This document shows, piece by piece, positions 15,897-25,314 of a DNA stretch of 64,000 nt; within the stretch, counting starts at the first letter, position 1, and each line of letters begins with the position of its first letter. This DNA comes from an uncultured Jannaschia sp. Its GTDB lineage: Bacteria > Pseudomonadota > Alphaproteobacteria > Rhodobacterales > Rhodobacteraceae. Position numbers and translations under genes: made by a program. The DNA is taken from contig NZ_CANLTR010000007.1 of the NCBI RefSeq assembly GCF_947494055.1, positions 1 to 64,000 on the forward strand, given 5' to 3'. The notes beneath the pieces are model-generated. The model worked only from the letters and a program-made list of their open reading frames with translations. It had not been told where the DNA came from and made no database searches.

Positions 15897-18800
15897 TCAG
15901 GACAGACGGTCGAGCAGGTCGATCGCCGCCTCCAGCCGCGCGTCCGGCTCGGGCAGTTCCCTGCGATGGACGAGGCGCCGGCTGCAACGCTCGACGCCGT
16001 CCGGCACGTCCTCCGGCACCTCGCCGGCGAAGTCGAGGGCGACGGCGTCCGGGCCCGCCGAGACTCCCTCGAGTTCAAGCCGGGTCGCGAGTGCGCGGAG
16101 GCGAGCGAGCCGCAGCGCCGCGACGACCTCGGGCGGCGGCGGGCCGAACCGGTCCTCCACCTCGTCGGCGAGTCGCGCGGCCGCTTCCGGCGTGTCGATC
16201 CGGCCGAGACGGACATAGAGCGTCGCACGCATGTCAGCGCTCGCGATGTAGTCGTGGGGCAGGCTCCAGGGCGCATCGACATGAATATCCGGCCGCCGTA
16301 TCCCGCCCTCGCCCTTCGCCACACGCAGCGCGTCGGCCAGCATCGCCGCGTGCAGCGCCGGGCCGACCCGCGCGTCGTGCCCGGTTTGCGCCAGACCGAA
16401 GAGATCGCCCGCGCCGCGCCGGTCGAGATCGGCCACGGAGAGCGCGAGCCCGGCGCCGAGCGTATCCATCGCCGCGACCGTGTCGAGCCGCCGCTCGGTC
16501 GCCTCGGTCGGCGGATCTTCCGGATCCGTCAGCAGCCAGCAATAGGCCTGCCGGCTGCCACGGCCCACGCGCCCGCGCAATTGGTGGAGCTGCGCGAGCC
16601 CGAGGAGGTCGGGGCGCAACACGATCATCGTGTTCGCCCGCGGCACGTCGAGCCCGGATTCGACGATGGTCGTCGCCAGAAGCACGTCGCCCGCGCCGTC
16701 GGCGAAGGCCGTCATCGCCTCGTCGATCTCGCGCGCCGGGCGGTCGCCATGCGCCACGCGCACCGACAGGTCGGGGGCGAGTTCGGCCAGCATCGCCTTT
16801 GCCGCGTCGATCTCCTCGATCCGCGGCACGATGACGAAGCTTTGGCCGTGCCGCCGGGCCTCGCGTCGGAGCGCGTCGCGGATCGCGCCCTGTTCGGCGG
16901 GCGCGACGATCGTACGGATCGGACGACGGCGGGCCGGGGCCGTGCGGAGCAGGCTCAACGGCCGCACGCCCGCGATGGCACCCTCGAGCGATCCGGGTAT
17001 GGGCGTCGCCGTCATCGAGAGCGTATGGACGGCGGCGCCCATCGTGCGCAACGCGCGCTTGTGGGCCCGGCCGAAGCGCTGTTCCTCGTCGATCACGACG
17101 AGGCCGAGCGCCTCGAAGGCGACCGACTTTCCGAGGATCGCATGCGTGCCCACCACGACGCGAACCGACCCGTCGGCGAGCCCCGCGCGGACACGCCCGG
17201 CCTCGGCGGGCTTCGTCAAGCGTGACAGCGCCGCGACCTCGATCCCGACCTCGGCAAGCCGCCGGCCGAAGGTCGTCGCATGTTGTCGCGCAAGCACGGT
17301 GGTCGGCGCGACGATGGCGACCTGCATCCCCGCAAGCGCGGCGGCGGCGACGGCGCGGATCGCCACCTCGGTCTTGCCGAAGCCCACGTCGCCGACGAGA
17401 AGCCGGTTCATCGGCCGCCCCGAGGCGAGGTCCGACAAGACCTCGGCGATCGCCGCGCGCTGGTCCGGCGTCTCCTCCCAGGGGAAGGAGGCGGCCACTG
17501 TCTCGTAGGCGGCCTCATCCGGTTTCAGGACCGGGGCCTCCACCCCGGCGCGACCGCGCGCGGCCTCGACCATCGCTTCCGCCGACTTGCGGATGGCACT
17601 GGCGAAACGGGCGCGGCGACGCGCCCACCCCTTTCCGTCGAGGCGGTCGAGCGCGACGCCGTCCTCGTCCTGCCCGTAGCGCCAGACGAGCCCGGCCTCG
17701 GAGGCCGGTACGAGCCGTACGCCATCGTCGCCGTAGACGATTCGCAGAGCCTCGCCCCCGTCCACCGGCTCGAGCCCCTCGAAGCGACCAAGCCCATGCG
17801 CTTCGTGCACCACCAAGTCGCCGGTATGCAGTTCGTGCGCCTCGGCGATCCAGGGGGGTGGTGCGGCCGCACCAGAGGCCGCGGCGGCCTGCCGGCCGAG
17901 CACGTCGCGCGCGGTCAGGACAAGGATCTCGCCGTCGCGATGCCCGTGATCGAGCGGCGCGACGAGCGTCGCGGCCCCGCCCTCCGGCGCCGCTTCGGCC
18001 TCCTGCCACGTCCCGGCGCGCAGGACATCCGCGCCGGCCATGCGGGCCAAGCGCGCGCGTTCGCGCGGCGTGCCGGCAACGAGGATCGTGCGCCCCGCTC
18101 CGGCGATCGCCTCCCGCAGGGCGGCGCGGGGCCGGGCCTCGCCGGCGATGACGGGGGGGCGTGCCACGCCGTCGAGGCGGATCTCCCCGGCTGACTCGCG
18201 CCAGCCACTCCATTCCGCCGGATCGAGGTAGAGCCGGTCGGGCGGCAACGGACGTCGCGCGCTGCCGCCGTCGATCTCGGCCTGCATCCGCTCCTCGCAG
18301 GCCGTCGCCAGCCCCGTCAGCACGGTGCCCACCGATCGCAGCGCGGCGGGCGTTCCCGTGAAGCGGGCGCCGGGCAACACATCCCGCAAGGTCGCCAGCC
18401 CGTCGTGATGGTCGGACAGCCAATGCTCCCCACCCGGCGCATGATCCTGCGCGACCACTGCCGGAAGTTCGCTCGCCGCGTCGATCACGGCGCGATCCCG
18501 GTCCGCGATGGTGCGCTGGGACGTCGCATCGAAGACGTGGATCGTGGCGATGCGCCCGTCCTCGAAGGTGATCCGCAGGGGATGGTCGAGCGCGGCCGGG
18601 AAGACGTCGAGCACGGCGCCGCGCAGGACCACTTCGCCCGGCTCGTCGATCCGGCTTTCCTCCCGGTAGGCGAGCGCGGCGAGACGGGCCATCACCTGCT
18701 CCGCGTCCACCGTCGCGCCGATCGCGATGTCGAGCGCATCGCTGACATCCGGCGGAACGATGCGCTGGATCACGGAGGCCGGTGTCGTGATCACCACGCA

Positions 18801-19070
18801 TGGCGCGTTCCCGGCCTCGGCCATGCCGCGAAGCGCCGCCATCCGTCGGCCCATCGTGGCAGGCGACGGCGAAGCCCAGTCGTAGGGCAGGCAATCCCAT
18901 GGCGGCAGGAGGTGGATTGCGAGTTCGGGATGGGTCGCGCGAAGGAAGCTGGCGATCGCTTCGGCCCGTAGCTCGGATGCCGCGACATGGATGGCCTGCG
19001 GGGCTTCGTTCGCACGCATCCAGGCGGCGAGGCGCAGGGCCTCCGCGCCCGTTGGTCTGTCCTGCGCCAT
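15897..19070 (-). CDS. Compact Mfd-like (transcription-repair coupling) translocase
   Basis: A protein of about 1057 residues with Mfd architecture: an N-terminal part with LLPPWDCLPYDWASPSP and VLDVFPAALDHPLRI (UvrB-like module), a CarD-like RNA-polymerase-interaction domain (LHTGDLVVHEAHGLGRFEGL, residues about 410-470), then a RecG-type translocase with Walker A VGDVGFGKTEVAIRA, DEEQ in LVVIDEEQRFG, TATPIPGSLEGAIAGVR, and LLATTIVESGLDVPRAN plus QLRGRVGRG. It ends in a TRCF C-terminal domain (YVRLGRIDTPEAAARLADEVEDRFG). It is about 90 residues shorter than the usual Mfd and several motifs deviate, so it may be a paralogue instead of the main Mfd. The start at 19068-19070 follows AGGGGAAG. 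Confidence 0.8.
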   Translation of the reverse strand: MAQDRPTGAEALRLAAWMRANEAPQAIHVAASELRAEAIASFLRATHPELAIHLLPPWDCLPYDWASPSPATMGRRMAALRGMAEAGNAPCVVITTPASVIQRIVPPDVSDALDIAIGATVDAEQVMARLAALAYREESRIDEPGEVVLRGAVLDVFPAALDHPLRITFEDGRIATIHVFDATSQRTIADRDRAVIDAASELPAVVAQDHAPGGEHWLSDHHDGLATLRDVLPGARFTGTPAALRSVGTVLTGLATACEERMQAEIDGGSARRPLPPDRLYLDPAEWSGWRESAGEIRLDGVARPPVIAGEARPRAALREAIAGAGRTILVAGTPRERARLARMAGADVLRAGTWQEAEAAPEGGAATLVAPLDHGHRDGEILVLTARDVLGRQAAAASGAAAPPPWIAEAHELHTGDLVVHEAHGLGRFEGLEPVDGGEALRIVYGDDGVRLVPASEAGLVWRYGQDEDGVALDRLDGKGWARRRARFASAIRKSAEAMVEAARGRAGVEAPVLKPDEAAYETVAASFPWEETPDQRAAIAEVLSDLASGRPMNRLLVGDVGFGKTEVAIRAVAAAALAGMQVAIVAPTTVLARQHATTFGRRLAEVGIEVAALSRLTKPAEAGRVRAGLADGSVRVVVGTHAILGKSVAFEALGLVVIDEEQRFGRAHKRALRTMGAAVHTLSMTATPIPGSLEGAIAGVRPLSLLRTAPARRRPIRTIVAPAEQGAIRDALRREARRHGQSFVIVPRIEEIDAAKAMLAELAPDLSVRVAHGDRPAREIDEAMTAFADGAGDVLLATTIVESGLDVPRANTMIVLRPDLLGLAQLHQLRGRVGRGSRQAYCWLLTDPEDPPTEATERRLDTVAAMDTLGAGLALSVADLDRRGAGDLFGLAQTGHDARVGPALHAAMLADALRVAKGEGGIRRPDIHVDAPWSLPHDYIASADMRATLYVRLGRIDTPEAAARLADEVEDRFGPPPPEVVAALRLARLRALATRLELEGVSAGPDAVALDFAGEVPEDVPDGVERCSRRLVHRRELPEPDARLEAAIDLLDRLS

Positions 19071-19163
19071 CCGCTTCCCCTGCCGCTCGGCTGGCAAACT
19101 GTCAGGCCCCGCTCGGGTTCCGCGACCGGGCGCGTTGCCGCAGGGTCCGGCGCGGCGAGACGC

Positions 19164-20708
19164 CTAGCGTTGCGCCGTCCGCCTCCGCCACGCGAGCCAG
19201 GCCAGAAGCCCCGCACCCACCGCGCCCGCGATCATGACGAAATGCCGGGGGCGCAGGCCGTGTCCGGCGACCGTCATCTCGCCCGGCATGTAGCGCGGGT
19301 CGAGCAGGCGAGTGTCGGCGAGGAACTCGCCGAACATGTCCTCCTCCGGCGGCGGCTCGATTGCCTGAAGCGCACGTCCTCCGGTCGCGTTGAGCGACTC
19401 GATCGCGTCGATCAGCCTGCCCTTCTCGCGCAGCCGCTCCTCCACCGTCTCGACGGACACGGCGAGATGCTCGGCCAGAAGCCGCGTGCGGAACGCCCGG
19501 ACAGAATCCTGCGGTCCCTCGAAGGCGATGTCGCATTCGGTGTCGAACCCCATCGACCGATCGTCGAGGTTGCTCGATCCGATCCGCAGGATCTGGTCGT
19601 CCACGATGAAGATCTTTGCGTGGACATAGATCGGCTCGCCGTCGGACGCGACCGGGTGATAGATGCGGAACCGGTTGCCGTGATCGGCCGTGCGCAGCCG
19701 CTCGATCATCCGCGCGCGAAGGACGTGCATCGCCCTGTCCTCGAGCCATTCCAGCGCGGCTTCGGGGTTGATGATGACGATCTCGGGACCGGTCTCTTCC
19801 CGCAGGCGCGCCTCGAGAGCGTCGCAGACGGTTTCCGCCGAGAAGTACTGCGACTCGATGTAGATCACGTGGTCGGCCGCGGCGATGCTGTCGAGGATGA
19901 GTCGTTCGATCTCGTTCGTCAGCTCCTCCCCGTCGAAGGGCGGGCTTGTCCGCGCGATCGCCACGTCCACGTTCTCCGCGGCCACTTCCAGATCGTCCGG
20001 CCAATCGATTTGCCGGACGTCATCGGGTGGCGTCAGTTCCTCGCCCGTCGCGCGCAGCCAACGTCCACGCGACAGGTCGCCCAGGGCCTGAGCGACCGGT
20101 CCGGTGAGCGCGGAGGTCGCATCGTGCCACGGCTCGGAGAGGGAGCCGTTCTTGCGGGCGCGCCGGGGATCCTTCGGCAGGTGCTCGGACGTGTCCCATC
20201 GGCCTTCGGTCGCGTCGATGCCGCCGCAGAAGGCGAAACCGTTGTCGGCGACGATGATCTTCTGGTGATGACAGGCGCCGAACGGATGATGGCCGTCGAG
20301 CGCGAAATGGATCCGGTCGTCGCCGAAGACGTCGAGCGCCACTGTCGGCAGGAAGCGCCCCGGCGCCACCAGGACGGCTCCGTTCCACTTGAGCATGTAG
20401 ACATTCAGCTCCGGCGTGCGCGCGACGACGGCCTCGAGGAACGGGCCGAGCGCGTTGGGATAGCCGTCGGGCGCCAGACCGTCCGCGTCGCTTTCACCGG
20501 GCAGCATGTCGATCTCGAAGTCGAAATCCCAGCCGACGAGAAGCAATTCCCGCTTCGCCGCGAGAAAGATACAGCGCAGCATCCGGAAGTAATCGGCCGC
20601 GTCGACAATCAACGCCAGCTTGTCGGCGCGCGTGACGCGCCAGCAATTCTCCCCCGGCTTGAAGATCGAAGACGATGCGTCGGGATTCCGGGACCTCGTT
20701 TCGTTCAC
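19164..20708 (-). CDS. Phospholipase D-family protein (cardiolipin synthase-like)
   Basis: About 514 residues with two PLD catalytic motifs: HHQKIIVADNGFAFCGGID and HAKIFIVDDQILRIGSSN, each an HxK-type site, the second followed by LDDRSMGFDTECDIAF. Such proteins are phosphatidyl transferases or phospholipases; cardiolipin synthase or lipid-remodelling activity is possible. A C-terminal membrane segment (HFVMIAGAVGAGLLAWLAW) followed by RRR anchors it with the catalytic part outside or inside depending on topology; no signal peptide. The GTG at 20706-20708 was chosen because GAGGAG sits 5 bp before it; the ATG at 20777 is an alternative. Confidence 0.85.
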   Translation of the reverse strand: MNETRSRNPDASSSIFKPGENCWRVTRADKLALIVDAADYFRMLRCIFLAAKRELLLVGWDFDFEIDMLPGESDADGLAPDGYPNALGPFLEAVVARTPELNVYMLKWNGAVLVAPGRFLPTVALDVFGDDRIHFALDGHHPFGACHHQKIIVADNGFAFCGGIDATEGRWDTSEHLPKDPRRARKNGSLSEPWHDATSALTGPVAQALGDLSRGRWLRATGEELTPPDDVRQIDWPDDLEVAAENVDVAIARTSPPFDGEELTNEIERLILDSIAAADHVIYIESQYFSAETVCDALEARLREETGPEIVIINPEAALEWLEDRAMHVLRARMIERLRTADHGNRFRIYHPVASDGEPIYVHAKIFIVDDQILRIGSSNLDDRSMGFDTECDIAFEGPQDSVRAFRTRLLAEHLAVSVETVEERLREKGRLIDAIESLNATGGRALQAIEPPPEEDMFGEFLADTRLLDPRYMPGEMTVAGHGLRPRHFVMIAGAVGAGLLAWLAWRRRTAQR

Positions 20709-20955
20709 GTCCACTCCTCGCAGTTCTTCGTCTCTCGGTCGGGCCTGCAGGCGGATGCTCGATTCCACCGGCGCCATGCGCCGCTCGGCAATTCGCCTGA
20801 CCGCGGCGTTGCCAGCGGACTTAGCCGTTAACCTTTCGGATTTCCACCGACAGGTTCGGGTTCAGGGTCTGAGCGAGGAAAGACCCCGTTCGTGGACTTG
20901 CCGCCGCAAGCCTGTTGTGGTCGCAGAATCGGAGCCCCGCGCGACGGACGCAAGA

Positions 20956-21363
20956 TCAGAAGAGGTCCACGTCATTGCCGACCTGAGCGCGCTTCGCGGA
21001 ATCCGACCCGAAGGACGGGGATGGCGTCGTGAGCGGACACGCGGTGAGATTGGCCAGCAATCCCCGCCGGATCTCTTCGAGGGGGATCGCCGCGATGTCG
21101 GGCCGCGCGTCGACCTCCGCATCGTCCGGAACGGCAGCCGAAAGGCGGTCGAGAAACGTCGAAAGCGCGACGACATGCTGCGAGAGCCGGTCGAAAGCCT
21201 GCAACCGTGCCCGCGCGTCCCGATTGCCCAGGGCCGAACCGTCGCCCTCGATGGCCGCGGCCTCGAGCTCCGACAGGGGGCCATGCAGCCGACCCACCTC
21301 GCGCGCGACGTTGCGGATCACCCGCTGGAGGGGCAGCGGCTCGGACAGGGCGTGCGGGGTCAC
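20956..21363 (-). CDS. CheT-like chemotaxis protein with CheZ-type DxxxQ motif
   Basis: A 135-residue, mostly alpha-helical protein, last in the minus-strand chemotaxis operon. No strong family match was recognised. Residues 57-62 read F-D-R-L-S-Q: an acidic-xxx-Gln motif (D58, Q62) like the phosphatase motif of CheZ, embedded in a helix (RARLQAFDRLSQHVVAL). In Sinorhizobium the equivalent operon position encodes CheT, described as CheZ-resembling and CheR-binding. Its ATGA overlaps the cheY2 stop. The phosphatase idea is inference from one motif plus position. Confidence 0.6.
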   Translation of the reverse strand: MTPHALSEPLPLQRVIRNVAREVGRLHGPLSELEAAAIEGDGSALGNRDARARLQAFDRLSQHVVALSTFLDRLSAAVPDDAEVDARPDIAAIPLEEIRRGLLANLTACPLTTPSPSFGSDSAKRAQVGNDVDLF

Positions 21364-21746
21364 AGCGGGCCCACCACCTTCTCGATGCAGTCGCGCAGTT
21401 GCGCCGGCGTGAAAGGCTTCTTGAGGATCGAGTTGACCCGGAGCGCCTTGCCGCGCGCGACGACGTCGGCCGTGGGCGAGCCGGTCACGAGGATGAACGC
21501 CGTCTTCTGCGTCTTCGGACTGCGGCGCAGGTATTCGAGCAGTCCCAGACCATCCAGGCCGGGCATGTTGTAGTCCGAAAGCACCAGGTGCACCGGGCGC
21601 TGCTGCAGCCGATGGAAGGCCGACTTGCCGTCATTCTCCTCGCAGTAGTTCCACACCCCGAGCGCGTCGAGGCCCTGGGTCAGGAGGCCACGGCTGGTCG
21701 ACATGTCGTCGACGACCATGACCTGAAGCTTTTCGCGAATGCCCAT
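21360..21746 (-). CDS. cheY2: Chemotaxis response regulator CheY2
   Basis: A 128-residue single-domain receiver. Acidic pair D13-D14 (VMVVDDMS), phosphoacceptor D58 (LVLSDYNMPGLDG), T88 (FILVTGS) and K110 (ILKKPF) are all present. With no output domain it would bind the flagellar motor switch or act as a phosphate sink for CheA. The insertion-like GVWNYCEENDGKSAFHRLQ is typical of alphaproteobacterial motor CheYs. It follows cheR after about 18 bp and overlaps the CheT-like gene by 4 bp. Which of the two CheYs drives the motor cannot be told from sequence. Confidence 0.9.
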   Translation of the reverse strand: MGIREKLQVMVVDDMSTSRGLLTQGLDALGVWNYCEENDGKSAFHRLQQRPVHLVLSDYNMPGLDGLGLLEYLRRSPKTQKTAFILVTGSPTADVVARGKALRVNSILKKPFTPAQLRDCIEKVVGPL

Positions 21747-21764
21747 ATCACACGTCCTCTTTCG

Positions 21765-22622
21765 TTATCCGGCCGCGAGGCCACTCTGCATCTTCCGGTA
21801 GGCCGTCACGCCGCAACTGCGCAGCATGGCCGTCGCCGGCCCGGACAACCGCTCCGAATGGCCGATCATCAAGTGACCGTCCGGCGCGAGGAGGTCGGCG
21901 AAGCGCTGCCACAAGCGGGACTGCGTGGCGGCATCGAAGTAGATCGCCACGTTGCGGCACAGGATCACGTCGAACTGCCCCTTCATCGGCCACGGCTCCA
22001 TCAGGTTGAGTTCGCCGAAGGAGACGAGTTTTCGCGTGGCTTCGGACATCACGAAGGTGTCGCCTTCAGCAATTGTCTGTGACTGCCGCATGCCGGTCGG
22101 GATGGCCTCGCGCTCCGCCAACGGGTAGCGGGCCTGGACCGCGCGCTGCAGGATGACCGGGTCGATATCGGTCGCGAGGATGCGGAAATCGTACTGTGCC
22201 ACGTCCGGACAGAGGTCGAGGACGGTCAGCGCCAGCGAATACGCCTCCTGCCCCGCCGAGCAGCCCGCCGACCACAGCCGCACGCGTCGTCCGGCCCTGG
22301 ACCGGGATAGCAGCTCGGGCAGCACGGCTGTGCGAAGCTGGTCGAAATGGTGCTTCTCGCGGAAGAACTGGGTGACGTTCGTGGTCAGCGCCGAGAGCAT
22401 CTCGCGCTGTTCGTCCTTGCCGAGCGGGCCGCGGAGCATGTCGCAATACTCGCCGAAGGTTTCGAGCCCGAGGAACCGTAGCCGCTTGGCCAGGCGGGAA
22501 TAGGCCAGCTGCTTCTTGCAGGGCTCCAGGAACAATCCGAAGTTCTCGTGGGCGAGCGCGGCGATGTTCTGGAAATCGCGGTCGGTGAACGGATAATCCC
22601 CCCGGACGGCGGTGGCGACCAT
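21765..22622 (-). CDS. cheR: Chemoreceptor glutamate methyltransferase CheR
   Basis: A 285-residue S-adenosylmethionine-dependent enzyme that methylates receptor glutamates for adaptation. An N-terminal helical domain (FTDRDFQNIAALAHENFGLF) recognises receptors; the SAM-binding core reads RVRLWSAGCSAGQEAYSLAL, then RILATDIDPVILQRA, and FDVILCRNVAIYFD. The receptor in this locus ends in NWEEF, a tether pentapeptide for CheR. Start overlaps the cheW stop by one base (TGATG). Confidence 0.95.
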   Translation of the reverse strand: MVATAVRGDYPFTDRDFQNIAALAHENFGLFLEPCKKQLAYSRLAKRLRFLGLETFGEYCDMLRGPLGKDEQREMLSALTTNVTQFFREKHHFDQLRTAVLPELLSRSRAGRRVRLWSAGCSAGQEAYSLALTVLDLCPDVAQYDFRILATDIDPVILQRAVQARYPLAEREAIPTGMRQSQTIAEGDTFVMSEATRKLVSFGELNLMEPWPMKGQFDVILCRNVAIYFDAATQSRLWQRFADLLAPDGHLMIGHSERLSGPATAMLRSCGVTAYRKMQSGLAAG

Positions 22623-23086
22623 CAGAGGACCTCCTCCATCGCGGTGACGACGTCGCTGACGCTGATGATGCGGATGACGCCGGACTCGGTTGTGATGAGT
22701 CCGCGGATGCAGGACGTGCTCGTATCCCGCTTGGCACCCGGCGCGTCGCGGATCTGGTCGGGGGTCACGCTGAGGATGCGGCGCACCGCCTCCACGGCGA
22801 GGCCGATGATCTTCTCCTCGTGCTCGATGATGACGATCACATGCCGGTCGGTCGGCTCGATGTTCGGGAACCCGAACAGCGCGGCCAGGTCGATGATCGG
22901 AATGACCTCGCCGCGCAGGTTCATCGTGCCCATCATGTAATGCGGGGAATGCGGCAGCGTGGTCGTCGGAGACCAGCGGCGGTTCTCGCGCACCTGCTTG
23001 ATGTCGATGCAGAAGTCCTGACCGGCCACGATGACCGTGGCATAAAGCTCGGCCGGTGCGGCGAGCGCCTCCGCTTCAGGCGGCAT
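22622..23086 (-). CDS. cheW: Chemotaxis coupling protein CheW
   Basis: A 154-residue SH3-like scaffold that links CheA to receptors. Seen: LYATVIVAGQDFCIDIKQVREN, MMGTMNLRGEVIPIIDLAALFG and GLAVEAVRRILSVTPDQI, the standard CheW blocks. Start at the ATG 23084-23086 with GGAGGAGAAGAAAG before it; the open frame upstream belongs to the cheA overlap. It overlaps the end of cheA by 11 bp. Confidence 0.95.
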   Translation of the reverse strand: MPPEAEALAAPAELYATVIVAGQDFCIDIKQVRENRRWSPTTTLPHSPHYMMGTMNLRGEVIPIIDLAALFGFPNIEPTDRHVIVIIEHEEKIIGLAVEAVRRILSVTPDQIRDAPGAKRDTSTSCIRGLITTESGVIRIISVSDVVTAMEEVL

Positions 23087-25310
23087 CTTTCTTCTCCTCC
23101 GTGGGATGCACGTCGTCCGGGCCCGGCCGCATCGCACCGGCGGGCGGGTCCTCGGCGATACCGTCGGGATCGACGATCAGCGCGACCTTGCCGTCGCCAA
23201 GGATGGTCGCGGCCGAAATGCCGGCGATGTGACGGTAATTCTTGGCGAGGCTCTTGATGACGACCTGTCGCTTGTCGACGACGCCGTCGACGGCGAGGGC
23301 AATCCGCGATCCGTTGGACTGGATCACCAGAAGCGTTTTCTTGGTCAGCTTCTTCGCCCGCACCGGATGGCCCAACCGCTCGGCCAGGTCGATCACGGGC
23401 AGGTACTCCCCGCGATTGGCGAACAACGTGCGTGCGGTGCCCAGCTGGCTCAGGTCGTCCTTGTGGGGCCGGATCGCCTCCTCGATGCTGGCGATCGGCA
23501 CCACCATCGTCTCGTTGCCGAGACGAACGACCATGCCGTCGAGCACGGCCAGCGTCAGCGGCAACAGGATCGAGAAGACCGACCCCTCGCCCGGCGTCGA
23601 CGCGATGGAGATGCGGCCGCCAAGCGCGGCGATCGACGTCTTGACGACATCCATGCCGACCCCGCGGCCCGAGAGGCTGGTGACCGAGGAAGCGGTCGAG
23701 AAGCCCGGCCGGAACAGGAGTTGATCGATCTCGGCGTCCGTGAGATCGGCCTCGGCGGGGATCAGCCCCTTCTCGACCGCGATCTGCCGGATGCGCGGAC
23801 GGTTCAGACCCGCGCCGTCATCGGCGATCTGGATGAGGACGTCGCCCGACTTGTAGCAGGCCGTGAGCTTGACGGTTCCCTTCTCGGGCTTGCCCGCATC
23901 GCGACGCTTTTCCGGCACTTCGAGGCCGTGGTCGATCGAGTTCCGGATCATGTGCGTCAGCGGATCGGCGAGCTTCTCGATCACCTTCTTGTCGACCTCG
24001 GTCTCCTCGCCCTCGATGACGAGCTGCGCCGACTTCCCGGCAACGTCCGCCGTCTCCCGCGCGATCCGGGTCATGCGCTGGAAGAGCTGCTTGACCGGCT
24101 GCGTCCTCAACCCCATGACGCCCTCCTGGATATCCCGGGCGAGTTGCCTGTAATCGTCGAGGTCGGTCACGATCTCGGGCGTCAGCGGCACGCCGATCTC
24201 GCGCACGCGCTGCGTGATCATCGCCTGGTTGATGATGAGTTCGCCCACCGTATTGATGAGCCGGTCGATCCGGTCGACATCGACGCGCAACGTCGGGCGC
24301 GCTTCCTTCTTGGCGGCGGCGGCCGGGGCGGCCTCGGGCGTCTTCTTCGCGGAGACGTTCTTGCTGGTTGCCGGGATGTCCGTCTTGTCCGCGGGCAGGT
24401 CTTCCAGGGACGGCAGTTCGGGCAAGTCCGCCGCGACCTCCATCGAAGCGGCGGGCGACGCATCCGACAGGTCGGGGAGGTCGGGCAGGCCCGGCATGTC
24501 GTCGGGACCCAGATCGCCGAGGTCGGGCAGGTCCGGCGATCCCGGTCCGTCACCCCCGCCCTCGGGTTCGGTGACGGTGATCTCCAGTTCGCAAAGCCCG
24601 TCGACGAACTCGAACACTTCGCGAACGGCGCCCTCGGGCTCGGTCGAGACGAGCGTGATCTCCCAGGCGAGATAGCTCTCCTCCCAGTCGAACGCATCCA
24701 CGGCGGGCAGGCGAGAGACGTCCGCCGCCACCGTCACCTCGCCCAGATCCGCGAGCGCACCGATCAGCACGAGCGGCTCGTGGCCGTTGGCGTAGAGGTC
24801 GCGGTGGGGAGCGAAGGCAATCATGTAGGTCGCGGGCCCCGACCCGGCGCCGTCAAGAACCGGCAGGTCGAAGTCGAAATCCGCCCCGACAGCGTCGAAC
24901 ACGAACTCCTCCTCGGGCGCGGCGTCCTCGCCGAGGACGGCCTCAAGCGCTTCGGACGTGGTGGCGACCGTCGCGGCGTCGAACGGAATCTCGTCGCGAG
25001 CGGCCTCCACCAGGTCGGCCAAAACGTCGCCGGAGCGTTGCAGCAGGGCGATGAGTTCGTCCGCAGGTTCGAGATCGCCCGAACGGATGCGGTCAAGCAC
25101 GGTCTCGAAGGTATGCGCGAAGCTCACGAGGTCGTTCAGGCCGAACGAGCCTGCCCCGCCCTTGACCGAATGGACAGCGCGGAACACGGCGTTCACCGTC
25201 TCGCTGCCGTGGTCGCCATCGGCCATTTCGCCGAGTCCTTCGTTGAGGGCCTCGATCAGGTCCTCGCATTCCTCGAAGAACGTCGCTCTGATCGCGTCGA
25301 GTGCAGCCAT
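23076..25310 (-). CDS. cheA: Chemotaxis histidine kinase CheA
   Basis: A 744-residue hybrid-free CheA. Order: HPt domain with H47 (FRAVHSVKGGAGSF); a P2-type segment with a long acidic Pro/Asp/Leu-rich linker (LPDLGDLGPDDMPGLPDLPD); dimerisation domain (RVDVDRIDRLINTVGEL); HATPase with N-box HMIRNSIDHGLE and G-boxes DDGAGLNRPRIR and GRGVGMDVVKT; and a C-terminal CheW-like domain (VRLGNETMVVPIASIEEAIR). It autophosphorylates and passes phosphate to CheY1, CheY2 and CheB. The acidic repeat linker is unusually long. Preceded by cheY1 with a 4-bp gap. Confidence 0.97.
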   Translation of the reverse strand: MAALDAIRATFFEECEDLIEALNEGLGEMADGDHGSETVNAVFRAVHSVKGGAGSFGLNDLVSFAHTFETVLDRIRSGDLEPADELIALLQRSGDVLADLVEAARDEIPFDAATVATTSEALEAVLGEDAAPEEEFVFDAVGADFDFDLPVLDGAGSGPATYMIAFAPHRDLYANGHEPLVLIGALADLGEVTVAADVSRLPAVDAFDWEESYLAWEITLVSTEPEGAVREVFEFVDGLCELEITVTEPEGGGDGPGSPDLPDLGDLGPDDMPGLPDLPDLSDASPAASMEVAADLPELPSLEDLPADKTDIPATSKNVSAKKTPEAAPAAAAKKEARPTLRVDVDRIDRLINTVGELIINQAMITQRVREIGVPLTPEIVTDLDDYRQLARDIQEGVMGLRTQPVKQLFQRMTRIARETADVAGKSAQLVIEGEETEVDKKVIEKLADPLTHMIRNSIDHGLEVPEKRRDAGKPEKGTVKLTACYKSGDVLIQIADDGAGLNRPRIRQIAVEKGLIPAEADLTDAEIDQLLFRPGFSTASSVTSLSGRGVGMDVVKTSIAALGGRISIASTPGEGSVFSILLPLTLAVLDGMVVRLGNETMVVPIASIEEAIRPHKDDLSQLGTARTLFANRGEYLPVIDLAERLGHPVRAKKLTKKTLLVIQSNGSRIALAVDGVVDKRQVVIKSLAKNYRHIAGISAATILGDGKVALIVDPDGIAEDPPAGAMRPGPDDVHPTEEKKDAA

Positions 25311-25314
25311 GGCG

